Shown in pieces: positions 25,377 through 34,511 of a stretch of DNA of 64,000 nt; position 1 is the first letter of the stretch, and each line of letters starts with the position of its first letter. The position numbers and the translations under genes were made by a program. The stretch comes from Salinibacterium sp. dk2585 (GTDB taxonomy: Bacteria > Actinomycetota > Actinomycetes > Actinomycetales > Microbacteriaceae): positions 1,178,001-1,242,000 of the forward strand of contig NZ_CP042856.1 of assembly GCF_008001035.1 (NCBI RefSeq). The letters run 5' to 3'. Under the pieces are notes generated by a model. That model was not told the origin of the DNA and ran no database searches. It saw nothing but the letters and a program-made list of their open reading frames with translations.

Positions 25377-26347
25377 TGCAGGCGACCGCGAGCGTCGCGA
25401 CGGTCGTCGGTACCGTCGGCCGCTCGTCGACCTCCGCCATGCTCACCGCCGTGCTGGGCGCCACGTCGCACAACCCCAGGCGCACGGTCGTGCTGCTCTC
25501 GCGCGGCAGCTCCGAAGCGGCGCCTGATGCGCCAGCGAAATCGTGGGGCGAAGTGCTCTCCTCGCTCGATCTCGAGTCAATCGTGGCCGTTCCAGCCTCG
25601 GACGCCCGCCTCATCGAGGCGGCCCGGCTCACGGGCGCCCGCGTCGTGACCTTCGGCTTCGACGCGACGGCCGAGGTGCGCGGGGCTGGACTCCACGCGA
25701 GCACAGGCGGCACCGACTACGCCGTGACCATCGGCTCGGACCGCGCCGACGTGCGCCTCTCGCTCCTGGGCGAGCACCTCGCCGAGAACTCGCTCGGAGC
25801 CCTTGCCGCGGCACACGCCAATGGCGTGCCCCTCGCGAACGCGGTCGCCGCGCTCGAAGCTCTCAGCGCAGCGGGGGAGGGCATCATGAGCCCCGTGGAT
25901 GCCGGTGGCGACATCCTGCTGATCGACGACTCCGCGTCGATGGCACCCGAGTCGGTGACGGCCGGGCTGAAGGCACTGGCCATGTTCGGCACGGAGGGCC
26001 ACCGCACTGTCGCGGTCATCGGCGAACTCGACCTCGGTCCATCCGAGGACTCTGCGGCGCTTGCTGCCGAGTTGCACCGGGAAGCGCACGACAGGATCGG
26101 GCGCATCGTCGTGCGATTGAACATTTCCTCCCTCATCGTGGTCGGCGACAACGCCCGCCACATCCACAACGCGGCGGGCTTGGAAGGCTCATGGAATGGA
26201 GAGTCGGTGCTCGTGGCGGATGCGGCGGCAGCCTACGATCGAGTGCGTGAAGTCGTGCGCCCGGGAGATGTCGTGCTGGTGAAGAGCCGCGAAGCGGCGA
26301 CAACGATCCTCTCCGCCCTCGGCGCGCAGCAGGGAGGCGCCCGATGA
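25376..26347 (+). CDS. MurF-like protein without N-terminal domain and without P-loop (probable non-enzyme)
   Basis: 323-residue protein in the murF position. Its C-terminal half follows MurF closely: VAVIGELDLG, DRIGRIVVRLNI, ARHIH, then GSWNGESV and RPGDVVLVKS. The first about 100 residues of MurF (substrate domain) are absent, and the P-loop GxxGKTT is replaced by GTVGRSST at 12-19, without Lys. The stretch with the catalytic Glu, His and carbamylated Lys of the central domain is deleted, and MurF's DAYNASPDS is changed to DDSASMAPES (184-193). The frame is uninterrupted, has normal codon use and overlaps both neighbours (TAGTG at its start, ATGA at its end), so it is expressed and kept. 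It cannot be an ordinary D-Ala-D-Ala adding enzyme; a structural or regulatory role is inference. Confidence 0.8.
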   Translation: MQATASVATVVGTVGRSSTSAMLTAVLGATSHNPRRTVVLLSRGSSEAAPDAPAKSWGEVLSSLDLESIVAVPASDARLIEAARLTGARVVTFGFDATAEVRGAGLHASTGGTDYAVTIGSDRADVRLSLLGEHLAENSLGALAAAHANGVPLANAVAALEALSAAGEGIMSPVDAGGDILLIDDSASMAPESVTAGLKALAMFGTEGHRTVAVIGELDLGPSEDSAALAAELHREAHDRIGRIVVRLNISSLIVVGDNARHIHNAAGLEGSWNGESVLVADAAAAYDRVREVVRPGDVVLVKSREAATTILSALGAQQGGAR

Positions 26348-27450
26348 TCCCCCTGCTGGTCGCGGGCGGCGTCTCCCTCGCCTTCTCGCTCCTGCTGACG
26401 CCGCTCTTCGCGCGGACGTTCCGCCGGATGAACCTCGGCCAGTTCGTGCGCGCGGACACCCCAACCACCCACGTCGTCAAGCGCGGCACCCCCTCGATGG
26501 GCGGTGTGGTCTTCATCCTGGCGGCCGTCGTTGGCTACTTCCTTGGCAACATCGTGGGCCGCGAGACACCCTCCGTACCGGCCTTGCTCGTCATCCTGAT
26601 GATGGTCGGCCTCGGCCTCATCGGCTTCCTCGATGACTTCATGAAGGTCACGCGGCAGAACAGCCTCGGCCTGAGCGGTCCCGCGAAGATCATCGGCACC
26701 GTGATCGTCGCCGTCGTCTTCGCCGGCCTGGCCCTCAGCTACCGCGACGAGAACGGGTTGAGCCCCGCATCGACCGCCATCTCGCTGACGCGTGACTTGC
26801 CCTTCCTCGACCTGACGGCGATCTTCGGCGTGGGCCTCGGCACAGCGCTTGCGATCGCCTGGATGGTGCTCATCACGACGAGCGTGTCGAACGCCGTCAA
26901 CCTGACCGACGGTCTCGACGGCCTCGCAGCGGGCTCATCGATCTTCGCGATCGGCTCATACATCATCATCGGCTTCTGGCAGCAGAACCAGTCGTGCTTC
27001 GCCCCGCGGCTCGACCCTGCCGTTGCCGAGCAGTGCTACGTCGTCTCGAGTCCTCTCGACCTCGCAGTGATCGCGGCCTCCATCGTCGGTGCCCTCATCG
27101 GCTTCCTCTGGTGGAACACCTCGCCCGCGCAGATCATGATGGGCGACACCGGCTCCTTCGGCCTTGGCGGCGCCCTCGCGGCCCTCGCGATCCTCTCGCG
27201 CACCGAGCTGCTCCTCGTGCTCCTGGGCGGCATCTTCGTCATCGTGACAGGCCAGGTCATCATCCAGCGCCTCTACTTCAAGGCGACCAAGGGCAAGCGC
27301 ATCTGGCGCGCGAGCCCGCTGCACCACCACTTCGAGATGGTCGGGTGGCCCGAGGTCACGATCGTCGTGCGGTTCTGGCTCATCGCGGGGCTCTTCGTCG
27401 CGAGCGGCGTGTTCCTCTTCTACATCGAGTGGCTTGCGCTCCTGCCATGA
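26344..27450 (+). CDS. mraY: Phospho-N-acetylmuramoyl-pentapeptide transferase
   Basis: Polytopic membrane enzyme moving phospho-MurNAc-peptide onto undecaprenyl phosphate to make lipid I. 368 residues, about ten transmembrane helices, and the catalytic motifs DDFMKV, NAVNLTDGLDGLA and MGDTGSFGLGG, followed by the cytoplasmic HHHFE motif near the C terminus. Start overlaps the murF-like stop and its stop overlaps the murD-like start (ATGA in both cases). All expected active-site residues are present, which makes the flanking degenerate ligases stand out. Confidence 0.95.
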   Translation: MIPLLVAGGVSLAFSLLLTPLFARTFRRMNLGQFVRADTPTTHVVKRGTPSMGGVVFILAAVVGYFLGNIVGRETPSVPALLVILMMVGLGLIGFLDDFMKVTRQNSLGLSGPAKIIGTVIVAVVFAGLALSYRDENGLSPASTAISLTRDLPFLDLTAIFGVGLGTALAIAWMVLITTSVSNAVNLTDGLDGLAAGSSIFAIGSYIIIGFWQQNQSCFAPRLDPAVAEQCYVVSSPLDLAVIAASIVGALIGFLWWNTSPAQIMMGDTGSFGLGGALAALAILSRTELLLVLLGGIFVIVTGQVIIQRLYFKATKGKRIWRASPLHHHFEMVGWPEVTIVVRFWLIAGLFVASGVFLFYIEWLALLP

Positions 27451-28448
27451 GCCATCGGTGGGATGCCCTGCGCAGTTGGCACCATGATTGGGCCGGCCTG
27501 CGAGTGATGATGGTCGGGCTGGATACCCGCGGTTTTGCCGTTGCGGATACGCTCACCGAACTCGGCGCGGATGTCACGGTCGTATCGGAGGGCGAACACT
27601 CGTCCGACCTCGCCCAGCTCGTCGACGTCATCGGAGCACGACTCATCGTGGGGCTGCAGGAGGCCGAGGACCTCGTGGCCCAGTGGCGGCCAGATGTGCT
27701 CGTCGTGAGTGCCGGGAGCACCGAGCATCCGCTCGTCCAGTGGGCTGACGAGGAGGGCGTCCCGGTAGCGAGTGACATCGAACTCGCATGGAGGCTGCGT
27801 GACAAGAACGGCGAGCCCGCCCCGTGGTTGCTCACGGCGGGCGGCTCGGAAGCCGGTCGGGCCGCGCACCTGACGGAGGCCATGCTGCTGGCGGCAGGCG
27901 CACGGGCCATGGCCTGCGGCGACACCACGGCTGGCGTGCCGGTGCTCGACGCGCTGCGCGTCCCGGAGCAGTGGGAGTGCCTCGTCGTCGCCGTATCGGC
28001 AGAGGACCTCCGCTACTCGCCCTCGGTAGCCGCCTGGTCGGCTGCCTGCCTCACCTCGGGCACGGGCGCGGCCGTCGATCTGCTGGGCCGGGTCTACGAG
28101 GGGGCACAGGTCGCGTGCGTCTACAACCGGGCCGACGACGCCACCATGCACATGGTTGAAGAGGCAGAGGTCGAGGAGGGATGCCGCGCAATTGGCTTCG
28201 GCGCGGGCATTCCCGGCCCGAGCGATTTCGGCGTCGTGGAGGGAATCCTCTGCGACAGGGCCTTTCTCGAAGAGCGCCGGGAGTCGGCGCTCGAGTTCGG
28301 CACGGTCGACATGCTCGACGCCGCCGGACTGGCCACGGCGAGTGGACTCAACGAGGTGCTGGCGGCAGCGGCGCTCGCGCGCTCCTTCGGTGCACCCATC
28401 TCTGCCTTGAACGCCGCACTCAGGGGCCTCGGCACGGCATCCGAGTGA
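27447..28448 (+). CDS. MurD-like protein without P-loop and without C-terminal domain (probable non-enzyme)
   Basis: 333-residue protein in the murD position; MurD is normally 450-500. Residues 1-128 match the MurD N-terminal domain well (GLRVMMVGL, DIELAWRLRDK, GEPAPWLL). Where MurD has TGTNGKTT, this protein has TAGGSEAGRAA (130-140). The ELSSFQL catalytic segment is VAVSAEDL (181-188), and the DHLDWHG motif with the carbamylated Lys is absent. Similarity resumes at CVYNRADDAT (224-233) and runs to about 320. The C-terminal ligase domain, with its DSKATN motif, is missing entirely. The frame is open, G+C-rich and coupled to mraY. Catalysis as a D-glutamate ligase is not possible; any role as scaffold or substrate sensor is inference. 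Confidence 0.8.
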   Translation: MSHRWDALRSWHHDWAGLRVMMVGLDTRGFAVADTLTELGADVTVVSEGEHSSDLAQLVDVIGARLIVGLQEAEDLVAQWRPDVLVVSAGSTEHPLVQWADEEGVPVASDIELAWRLRDKNGEPAPWLLTAGGSEAGRAAHLTEAMLLAAGARAMACGDTTAGVPVLDALRVPEQWECLVVAVSAEDLRYSPSVAAWSAACLTSGTGAAVDLLGRVYEGAQVACVYNRADDATMHMVEEAEVEEGCRAIGFGAGIPGPSDFGVVEGILCDRAFLEERRESALEFGTVDMLDAAGLATASGLNEVLAAAALARSFGAPISALNAALRGLGTASE

Positions 28449-28493
28449 TCGCGTGGGACGACACGCGCCGAGCGTGAGCCCGGAGGCGAGAAG

Positions 28494-29720
28494 GTGACCG
28501 AGACTAGACGGGTGACTGACACACCCACCATCGACTCGACGAGGTCGGCCCCCCGCGGTGCCGGCGCGGTGGTGGCCGTCCGCAAGCTCTTCGGTGCCGA
28601 GACAGCGAACTTCTACCTGCTCCTCGGCACGACGCTCTTCCTTGTCGCATTTGGGCTCGTCATGGTGCTCTCCGCATCGTCGGTCACCTCCTACACGGAA
28701 TCGCAGAAGTTCTTCGGGGGCATCGAGCGGCAGGCGCTTTTCGCCGTGATCGGGCTGCCCATCATGCTCCTGGCGTCGCGGGCGCCGGCCATCTTCTGGA
28801 AGAAGTGGGCTCCCGTCGCGATCGTCGTCGCGCTCGGGCTCCAGCTCCTCACGGTCGCGACGCCCCTCGGATACGCCGTCAACGGAAACCAGAACTGGAT
28901 CCAGGTCGGGGGCTTCAGCTTCCAGCCGTCCGAGACGATCAAGCTTGCCATGGTCGTGTGGATGGCCCTCGTGCTCGCGCGCAAGCAGGCCGCGCTCCGC
29001 AACTGGAAGGAGCTCGTGATCCCGCTCGCCCCCGTTGCGATCGCGGCCATCGTGCTCGTCATGGCCGGTGGCGATCTCGGCACTGCGAGCATCCTCACCA
29101 TCATGGTGTTCGGCACCCTCTACTTCGCGGGGGCCCGCCTCGTGCACCTCGGCACGGCGTTCCTCGCGATGGCGAGTCTCGCCGCCATCGTGCTGTTCTC
29201 CGGCGGTTCCTCCCGTATGGTGCGCATCTCTGCCTGGCAGGGCGGATGCGTCACGACGGATGACGGGTTGGGCACCTGCTGGCAGACGCTCCATGGATGG
29301 TGGGCGCTGGCATCCGGTGGCATCTTCGGCGTGGGCCTCGGCAACTCCAAATCGAAGTGGAACTGGCTGCCAGAAGCCGACAACGACTTCATCTTCGCGA
29401 TCATCGGCGAGGAGCTCGGCCTGCTGGGTGCGGTCACGGTGCTCGCGCTCTTCGTCGTGATGCTCATCGCCTTCGTTCGCATCATCCGCGCCAACCGCGA
29501 CCCGTTCGCCCGCATCGCGGTGAGCACCATCATGGTCTGGCTCATCGGCCAGGCCTTTGTCAACATCGCGGTCGTGCTCGGCGTGCTGCCCGTGCTCGGC
29601 GTTCCGCTGCCGCTGATCTCCGCCGGTGGCACGGCCCTCATCTCCGGCATGGCGGCGATCGGCATCGCCCTGTCGTTTGCCCGCAAACCGGCCGAGCAGC
29701 GGCAGCGGGTCGCCAGGTGA
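28494..29720 (+). CDS. ftsW: Septal peptidoglycan polymerase FtsW (SEDS family)
   Basis: Glycosyltransferase that polymerises lipid II at the septum together with FtsI. 408 residues with about ten transmembrane helices, the LSASS segment near the first helix, NGNQNWIQ, FQPSE, GGDLG, NDFIFAIIGEELG and PLPLISAGGTA. GTG start after GCGAGAAG. The stop overlaps murG (GTGA). Length and motifs are ordinary. Confidence 0.95.
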   Translation: MTETRRVTDTPTIDSTRSAPRGAGAVVAVRKLFGAETANFYLLLGTTLFLVAFGLVMVLSASSVTSYTESQKFFGGIERQALFAVIGLPIMLLASRAPAIFWKKWAPVAIVVALGLQLLTVATPLGYAVNGNQNWIQVGGFSFQPSETIKLAMVVWMALVLARKQAALRNWKELVIPLAPVAIAAIVLVMAGGDLGTASILTIMVFGTLYFAGARLVHLGTAFLAMASLAAIVLFSGGSSRMVRISAWQGGCVTTDDGLGTCWQTLHGWWALASGGIFGVGLGNSKSKWNWLPEADNDFIFAIIGEELGLLGAVTVLALFVVMLIAFVRIIRANRDPFARIAVSTIMVWLIGQAFVNIAVVLGVLPVLGVPLPLISAGGTALISGMAAIGIALSFARKPAEQRQRVAR

Positions 29721-30793
29721 CCACGTACCTCCTCTGTGGCGGGGGAACGGCTGGGCACGTCAACCCCCTCCTTGCCATCGCCGATCGGATCCGCCGCGAC
29801 GAAGCGGATGCTCGCATCATCGTCCTCGGCACCGCTGAGGGCCTCGAGGCCCGGCTGGTGCCCGAGCGCGGCTACGAGCTCGTCACGGTCGTGAAGCTGC
29901 CCTTCCCGCGCAGGCCGAGCAGGGCCGCCCTGGCGTTCCCCTCGCGACTGTCGGGCGTCATCCGTTCCATCGAATCCCTCATCCGCGACCGCGGTGTCGA
30001 CGTCGTCGTGGGTGTCGGCGGCTACGTCGCCGCCCCTGCCTACCTCGCCGCTCGGCGAGCACGGGTACCGCTCGCACTGCACGAGGCGAACGCCCGCCCG
30101 GGCATGGCGAACCGCCTCGGCAGCCGGTTCACGCGTTTCGTGGGCGTCGCCTTCGAGGGCACGCCCCTTCGCCACGCCCGGTTCGTCGGGATGCCGCTGC
30201 GCGCCGAGATCGAGACGCTCGACCGCGCTGCCGTGCGCGGTGAAGCCCTGCAGTCGTTCGGGCTCGACCCCTCGCGCCGCACCCTCCTCGTGACGGGGGG
30301 ATCGCTCGGCGCCGTGCGCCTCAACGAGACAGTGCGGGCATCCGTCACCGAGCTCGTGGGTGCTGGCTGGCAGGTGCTGCACATCACCGGCACGCGCGAC
30401 TCGGGCGCGGCGGTGCGGGCTGAGCACTACCACCCGCTCGACTACTGCGACCGCATGGACCTGGCCCTCGCGGTGGCCGACCTTGCCGTCTCACGCGCCG
30501 GCTCGGCGACCGTCAGTGAGCTCACTGCGCTCGGCATCCCGGCCGTGTACGTTCCTCTTGCGATCGGCAATGGCGAGCAGCGGCTGAACGCGCGGCAGGC
30601 AGTCGATGCTGGCGCGGCGCGACTGGTCGACAATGCCGAGTTCACCTCCGAGTGGGTGCGTTCGTCGCTCGTGCCGCTGCTTCGGGACGAGGCGGCCATC
30701 GCCGCGATGGCGACGAGGGCTGGGGAGATTGGCGTGCGCGACGGCACGCGCCGCATGCTCGATCTCGTGCATGAGGCAGTCGGGATACGGTAG
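29717..30793 (+). CDS. murG: Lipid II synthase MurG (UDP-GlcNAc transferase)
   Basis: Peripheral membrane GT28 enzyme adding GlcNAc to lipid I. 358 residues with [10 protein letters not shown] at the N terminus, [39 protein letters not shown] and [11 protein letters not shown]. The GTG start overlaps the ftsW stop. Nothing unusual. Confidence 0.95.
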   Translation: MTTYLLCGGGTAGHVNPLLAIADRIRRDEADARIIVLGTAEGLEARLVPERGYELVTVVKLPFPRRPSRAALAFPSRLSGVIRSIESLIRDRGVDVVVGVGGYVAAPAYLAARRARVPLALHEANARPGMANRLGSRFTRFVGVAFEGTPLRHARFVGMPLRAEIETLDRAAVRGEALQSFGLDPSRRTLLVTGGSLGAVRLNETVRASVTELVGAGWQVLHITGTRDSGAAVRAEHYHPLDYCDRMDLALAVADLAVSRAGSATVSELTALGIPAVYVPLAIGNGEQRLNARQAVDAGAARLVDNAEFTSEWVRSSLVPLLRDEAAIAAMATRAGEIGVRDGTRRMLDLVHEAVGIR

Positions 30794-30798
30794 GCACG

Positions 30799-32211
30799 AT
30801 GATCAAGTCGGATTTCTCCACCCCCATTCCCACTCGCCTCGACTCCGTGCACTTCGTCGGCATCGGCGGTGCCGGCATGAGCGGTATCGCCGCCATGTTC
30901 CATGAGCAGGGCATCGCCGTCACGGGTTCGGATTCCCGCGAGGGCGCGACCGTCGACTCCCTTCGCGAGCGGGGCATCCCCGTCGCGATCGGTCATGATG
31001 CCGCCAACGTGGGCGAGGTCGATGCGCTCGTGGTCACGGGCGCGATCTCGGAGTCGAACCCCGAGTACCTGGCGGCGCGTGAGCGCGGCATCCCGGCCCT
31101 TCACCGTGCCCAGGCGTTGGCATGGCTCACGCGCGATTCCCGCCTCGTCGCCGTCGCGGGCGCGCACGGCAAGACCACCTCCACCGCGATGCTCGTCTCC
31201 GCGCTGCTCAGGCGCGGGGCGGCCCCGAGCTTCGTCAACGGCGGCGTGATCCGGGAGCTCGGCACGAGTGCGGCCCACGGCGAGGGCGAAATCTTCGTTG
31301 TCGAGGCCGATGAGTCCGACGGGTCCTTCCTCCTCTACGACACCGCAGTCGCGCTCATCACGAACGTCGATCCCGACCACCTCGACCACTTCGGTTCACG
31401 AGAGGCCTTCGAGCAGGCGTTCGTGCGTTTCGCCGAGACCGCGAGCGAGTTCGTCGTCATCTCGGCCGACGATCCCGGCGCGCGGGGAATCACCTCACGT
31501 CTCTCGGCCCGCCGGGTGCTCACCTTCGGCATGTCGGAGAACGCGGACGTGCGCATCCATGCCGTCGACACGGGCCCGCAGGTGGCGTTCACGCTGTCCT
31601 GGGCGGGGGAGGAGCACCGGGTTACGCTGGCCGTCGCCGGACTCCACAACGCCCTTAATGCGGCCGGCGCATTCGCCGTGCTTGTCGGCCTCGGTTTCGA
31701 TGCGGCGGACTCGATTGAGGCGCTGTCCCACTTCGCGGGTGCCGAGCGCCGATTCGAGTTCCGCGGCGAGGTCGGGGGAGTGCGCGTGTTCGACGACTTC
31801 GCCCACCACCCCACGGAGGTGGAGGCGGCGCTGTCGGGCGCCCGCGGTGTCGTCGGAACCGGGCGACTCATCCCCGTCTTCCAGCCTCACCTCTTCACTC
31901 GCACGCAGGATATGGCGCAGGAGTTCGCCGACACGCTCGAGCGGCTCGCCGACCACACGATTGTCGTGCCGATCTATCCCGCGCGGCAGGAACCCATCCC
32001 CGGCGTCACGGGCAGGCTCATCACGGAGCGCTTCTCGGATGCCTCGGTTGCGCAGTACATCGAGGACTGGTCCGAGGCAGTCGAGTATGCCGCGAGCATT
32101 GCACGGCCCGGCGACATCCTCATTCCCATGGGCGGGGGAGACATCCACCTCATCATCCCGCAGCTCCTTGCTGCACTTGAGCGGAACCAGCAGGTGGATG
32201 AAACGGCCTGA
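30799..32211 (+). CDS. murC: UDP-N-acetylmuramate:first amino acid ligase MurC
   Basis: ATP-dependent ligase adding the first residue of the stem peptide to UDP-MurNAc. 470 residues, complete three-domain architecture: [12 protein letters not shown]-loop [27 protein letters not shown] and [10 protein letters not shown]. In Microbacteriaceae the first residue is often Gly or Ser rather than L-Ala; the sequence does not decide this. The stop codon overlaps the start of ftsQ by 14 bases. Together with MurE it shows that the lineage keeps functional Mur ligases in this operon. Confidence 0.95.
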   Translation: MIKSDFSTPIPTRLDSVHFVGIGGAGMSGIAAMFHEQGIAVTGSDSREGATVDSLRERGIPVAIGHDAANVGEVDALVVTGAISESNPEYLAARERGIPALHRAQALAWLTRDSRLVAVAGAHGKTTSTAMLVSALLRRGAAPSFVNGGVIRELGTSAAHGEGEIFVVEADESDGSFLLYDTAVALITNVDPDHLDHFGSREAFEQAFVRFAETASEFVVISADDPGARGITSRLSARRVLTFGMSENADVRIHAVDTGPQVAFTLSWAGEEHRVTLAVAGLHNALNAAGAFAVLVGLGFDAADSIEALSHFAGAERRFEFRGEVGGVRVFDDFAHHPTEVEAALSGARGVVGTGRLIPVFQPHLFTRTQDMAQEFADTLERLADHTIVVPIYPARQEPIPGVTGRLITERFSDASVAQYIEDWSEAVEYAASIARPGDILIPMGGGDIHLIIPQLLAALERNQQVDETA

Positions 32212-33187
32212 CGGCTTCGACCCGCGCCCGCCCGCTCCTCCGGTGGAGGAAGACACGGAACCGCGGCACGCGGTGAGGGCGCGGGTCAGCACACTAGCGA
32301 GTCTCCCGAAGCGCCCAGAGCGAGCCCCCCGAGAACCGCATCCGGCGAAGCAGAAGCGGCAGCGCCGCGAGCCAAGTGAGGCAGAGCTCGCGGCGAAGGA
32401 GGCCAAGGCCAGCGCGCGCGCGGCTCGCCGCGACGCACGGAGGGCCGCTGCTGAGCGGCGACGTTTCGAGCGTTCCGAGGTACGTCGTTTCACGCGTCGC
32501 GCCCGAAACCGTCGCATGGCTTGGATCACGGCAGGCGGCGTCGTCACGGTGTTCGCCACGCTCATCGCCGTCGCCGTGTATTCGCCGCTGTTGGCCCTGC
32601 AAGAGATCAGGGTGACGGGCACCGCGCGCCTCGATGCCGAGCAGCTGAGCGAGGCGGTCGATTCCCAGCTCGGCACGCCCCTCGCGCTGCTCGACTTCGA
32701 CAAGCTCACGGACGACCTTTCCGAGTTTCCGCTCATCCGCAGTTATGTGACGGAGGCGGTTCCGCCGCACACCCTCGTGATCCATGTCGTCGAACGGCAG
32801 CCCGTGGCATCCGTCATGGCATCGGATGGCTACGTGCTGGTCGACCCTGCCGGGGTGGAGATCGAGCGAACAGAGGCTCGGCCGGCTGGCGTGCCGCTCG
32901 TTGAGGTGGAAGAAGACGAGATCGGCGGTGACGTCTTCGACGCCATCATCGAGGTGCTCCTGGCCTTGCCCGAGCCACTCCTGCCGCAGGTCGACCAGGT
33001 CTCGGCGACGACGATGGACGACGTGACCCTCAAGCTGGCGGGCGGCCAACGCATCGTCTGGGGGAGCGCCGACCGTGCGGAGCTCAAGGCGCGCGTCCTC
33101 GAACGACTCATGGCGGCGCACGACCCCGGTGCCTCGGTCGAGTTCGATGTGACGGCGCCCCTCAGTGCCGTCGTACGCCCGCTCTGA
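32198..33187 (+). CDS. ftsQ: Divisome protein FtsQ
   Basis: Bitopic membrane protein of 329 residues linking FtsL/FtsB to the divisome. A long basic, Ala/Arg-rich cytoplasmic tail (about 1-105) precedes one transmembrane helix (about 108-130), then the POTRA domain ([16 protein letters not shown]) and the FtsQ domain ([18 protein letters not shown]). ATG 32198 lies within the end of murC, with AGG just upstream. It ends 157 bases before ftsZ. Confidence 0.93.
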   Translation: MKRPDGFDPRPPAPPVEEDTEPRHAVRARVSTLASLPKRPERAPREPHPAKQKRQRREPSEAELAAKEAKASARAARRDARRAAAERRRFERSEVRRFTRRARNRRMAWITAGGVVTVFATLIAVAVYSPLLALQEIRVTGTARLDAEQLSEAVDSQLGTPLALLDFDKLTDDLSEFPLIRSYVTEAVPPHTLVIHVVERQPVASVMASDGYVLVDPAGVEIERTEARPAGVPLVEVEEDEIGGDVFDAIIEVLLALPEPLLPQVDQVSATTMDDVTLKLAGGQRIVWGSADRAELKARVLERLMAAHDPGASVEFDVTAPLSAVVRPL

Positions 33188-33253
33188 CGCCTCCTTCCTG
33201 CGAGTTTGGCGGTTCTTTTCGCGACACGCCCCTTGGGTGAGGGAATGCGGCGC

Positions 33254-33272
33254 GCGACGCGCATAGCGTCGC
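33254..33272. promoter_or_regulatory. GCGACGC hairpin in the ftsQ-ftsZ intergenic region
   Basis: Perfect 7-bp arms, GCGACGC and GCGTCGC, around GCATA, 66 bases after the ftsQ stop and 25 bases before the FtsR-like palindrome. It could be an operator or a partial terminator that sets ftsZ level relative to upstream genes. Confidence 0.4.
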
Positions 33273-33296
33273 AGTCAGGAAATACATACTGAGCAT

Positions 33297-33327
33297 AACT
33301 TTAAGCTTCTAGTAGAGGTTGAAAGTT
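33297..33327. promoter_or_regulatory. 31-bp interrupted palindrome upstream of ftsZ (candidate FtsR site)
   Basis: Centred on G33312, 12 of 15 base pairs are complementary; outer arms are AACTTT and AAAGTT, inner arms TCTA and TAGA. The right part contains GTTGAAAGTTC, also found at 2006-2016 before the second merR gene. It lies 18 bases before the ftsZ GTG, overlapping the leader just ahead of the GCGGAGG ribosome site. FtsR is known to control ftsZ in C. glutamicum; that it binds here is inference. Confidence 0.6.
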
Positions 33328-33344
33328 CCCAGCGGAGGCCGGAC

Positions 33345-34511
33345 GTGTCAACAAACCAGAACTACCTCGCCGTGATCAAGGTCGTCGGCATCGGCGGCGG
33401 CGGCGTGAATGCGGTGAACCGCATGATCGAGCTCGGGCTCCGCGGAGTCGAGTTCATCGCCATCAACACCGACGCGCAGGCTCTCCTCATGAGCGACGCC
33501 GACGTCAAGCTCGACGTCGGGCGCGAACTGACACGCGGCCTCGGCGCCGGAGCTGACCCTGAGGTGGGTCGCCGCGCAGCGGAGGACCACGCGGACGAGA
33601 TCGAGGAGGCCCTCGCGGGCGCCGACATGGTCTTCGTCACGGCCGGGGAGGGCGGCGGCACCGGCACGGGCGGTGCGCCCGTCGTGGCACGCATCGCCAA
33701 GTCGATCGGTGCGCTGACCATCGGTGTCGTGACGCGCCCCTTCGGCTTCGAGGGCAAGCGGCGCGCGGCGCAGGCCGAGCTCGGCATCGCGGCACTCAAG
33801 AGCGAGGTTGACACGCTCATCGTCGTGCCCAACGACCGCCTGCTCGAGATCAGCGACCGCGGCATCAGCTTCCTCGAGGCCTTCGCGACGGCAGACCAGG
33901 TGCTCCTCGCGGGTGTCCAGGGCATCACCGACCTCATCACAACCCCCGGCCTCATCAACCTCGACTTCGCCGATGTGAAGTCGGTCATGCAGGGTGCCGG
34001 TTCGGCGCTCATGGGCATCGGCTCCTCCCGGGGTGCCGATCGGGCCATCAAGGCCGCCGAGCTTGCGGTCGCGTCTCCGCTGCTCGAGGCGAGCATCGAC
34101 GGGGCCCACGGCGTGCTGCTCTCCGTGCAGGGTGGCTCCAACCTCGGCATCTTCGAGATCAACGACGCAGCAAAGCTCGTGCAGGAGGCCGTCCACCCCG
34201 AGGCCAACATCATCTTCGGTGCCGTCATCGATGACACGCTCGGCGACGAGGTTCGCGTGACGGTCATCGCGGCAGGCTTCGATGGGGGAGAGCCAGTCAT
34301 CAAGCGCCAGGGTCACCGGTCGAACTTCGTCGACCCGTCCTCCGCCGATTCCGCGCCTGCTGCCAACTCATCCTCATCGTCGTCCTCATCCGAGGGCGAG
34401 GGAACGTCGTCCTCGAACTGGTCTGCCGAGCCGGAGCTTCCCAAGGCACCCAGCGACCCGGTGTTCGATGACAACAACGACAGTCTCGACATCCCTGACT
34501 TCCTGAAGTGA
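33345..34511 (+). CDS. ftsZ: Cell division GTPase FtsZ
   Basis: Tubulin-like GTPase forming the Z-ring. 388 residues with the GTP-binding motif GGGTGTG (about 104-110), the T7 loop [11 protein letters not shown] and a Ser-rich linker before the conserved C-terminal tip DIPDFLK that binds SepF and other partners. GTG start after AGCGGAGG. The stop overlaps the yggS start (GTGA). The pgeF/ylmD gene that usually separates ftsZ and yggS is absent. Confidence 0.97.
   Translation: MSTNQNYLAVIKVVGIGGGGVNAVNRMIELGLRGVEFIAINTDAQALLMSDADVKLDVGRELTRGLGAGADPEVGRRAAEDHADEIEEALAGADMVFVTAGEGGGTGTGGAPVVARIAKSIGALTIGVVTRPFGFEGKRRAAQAELGIAALKSEVDTLIVVPNDRLLEISDRGISFLEAFATADQVLLAGVQGITDLITTPGLINLDFADVKSVMQGAGSALMGIGSSRGADRAIKAAELAVASPLLEASIDGAHGVLLSVQGGSNLGIFEINDAAKLVQEAVHPEANIIFGAVIDDTLGDEVRVTVIAAGFDGGEPVIKRQGHRSNFVDPSSADSAPAANSSSSSSSSEGEGTSSSNWSAEPELPKAPSDPVFDDNNDSLDIPDFLK

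Noticed and set aside
25376-28448. Sequencing frameshifts as the cause of the degenerate murF and murD
   Set aside because: Both frames are continuous with normal codon bias; the changes are in-frame replacements and deletions, and no adjacent frame supplies the missing motifs.
27420-29294. 624-residue minus-strand frame covering the murD-like gene and ftsW
   Set aside because: Antisense shadow with low-complexity charged composition; the sense strand carries coupled genes with recognisable motifs.
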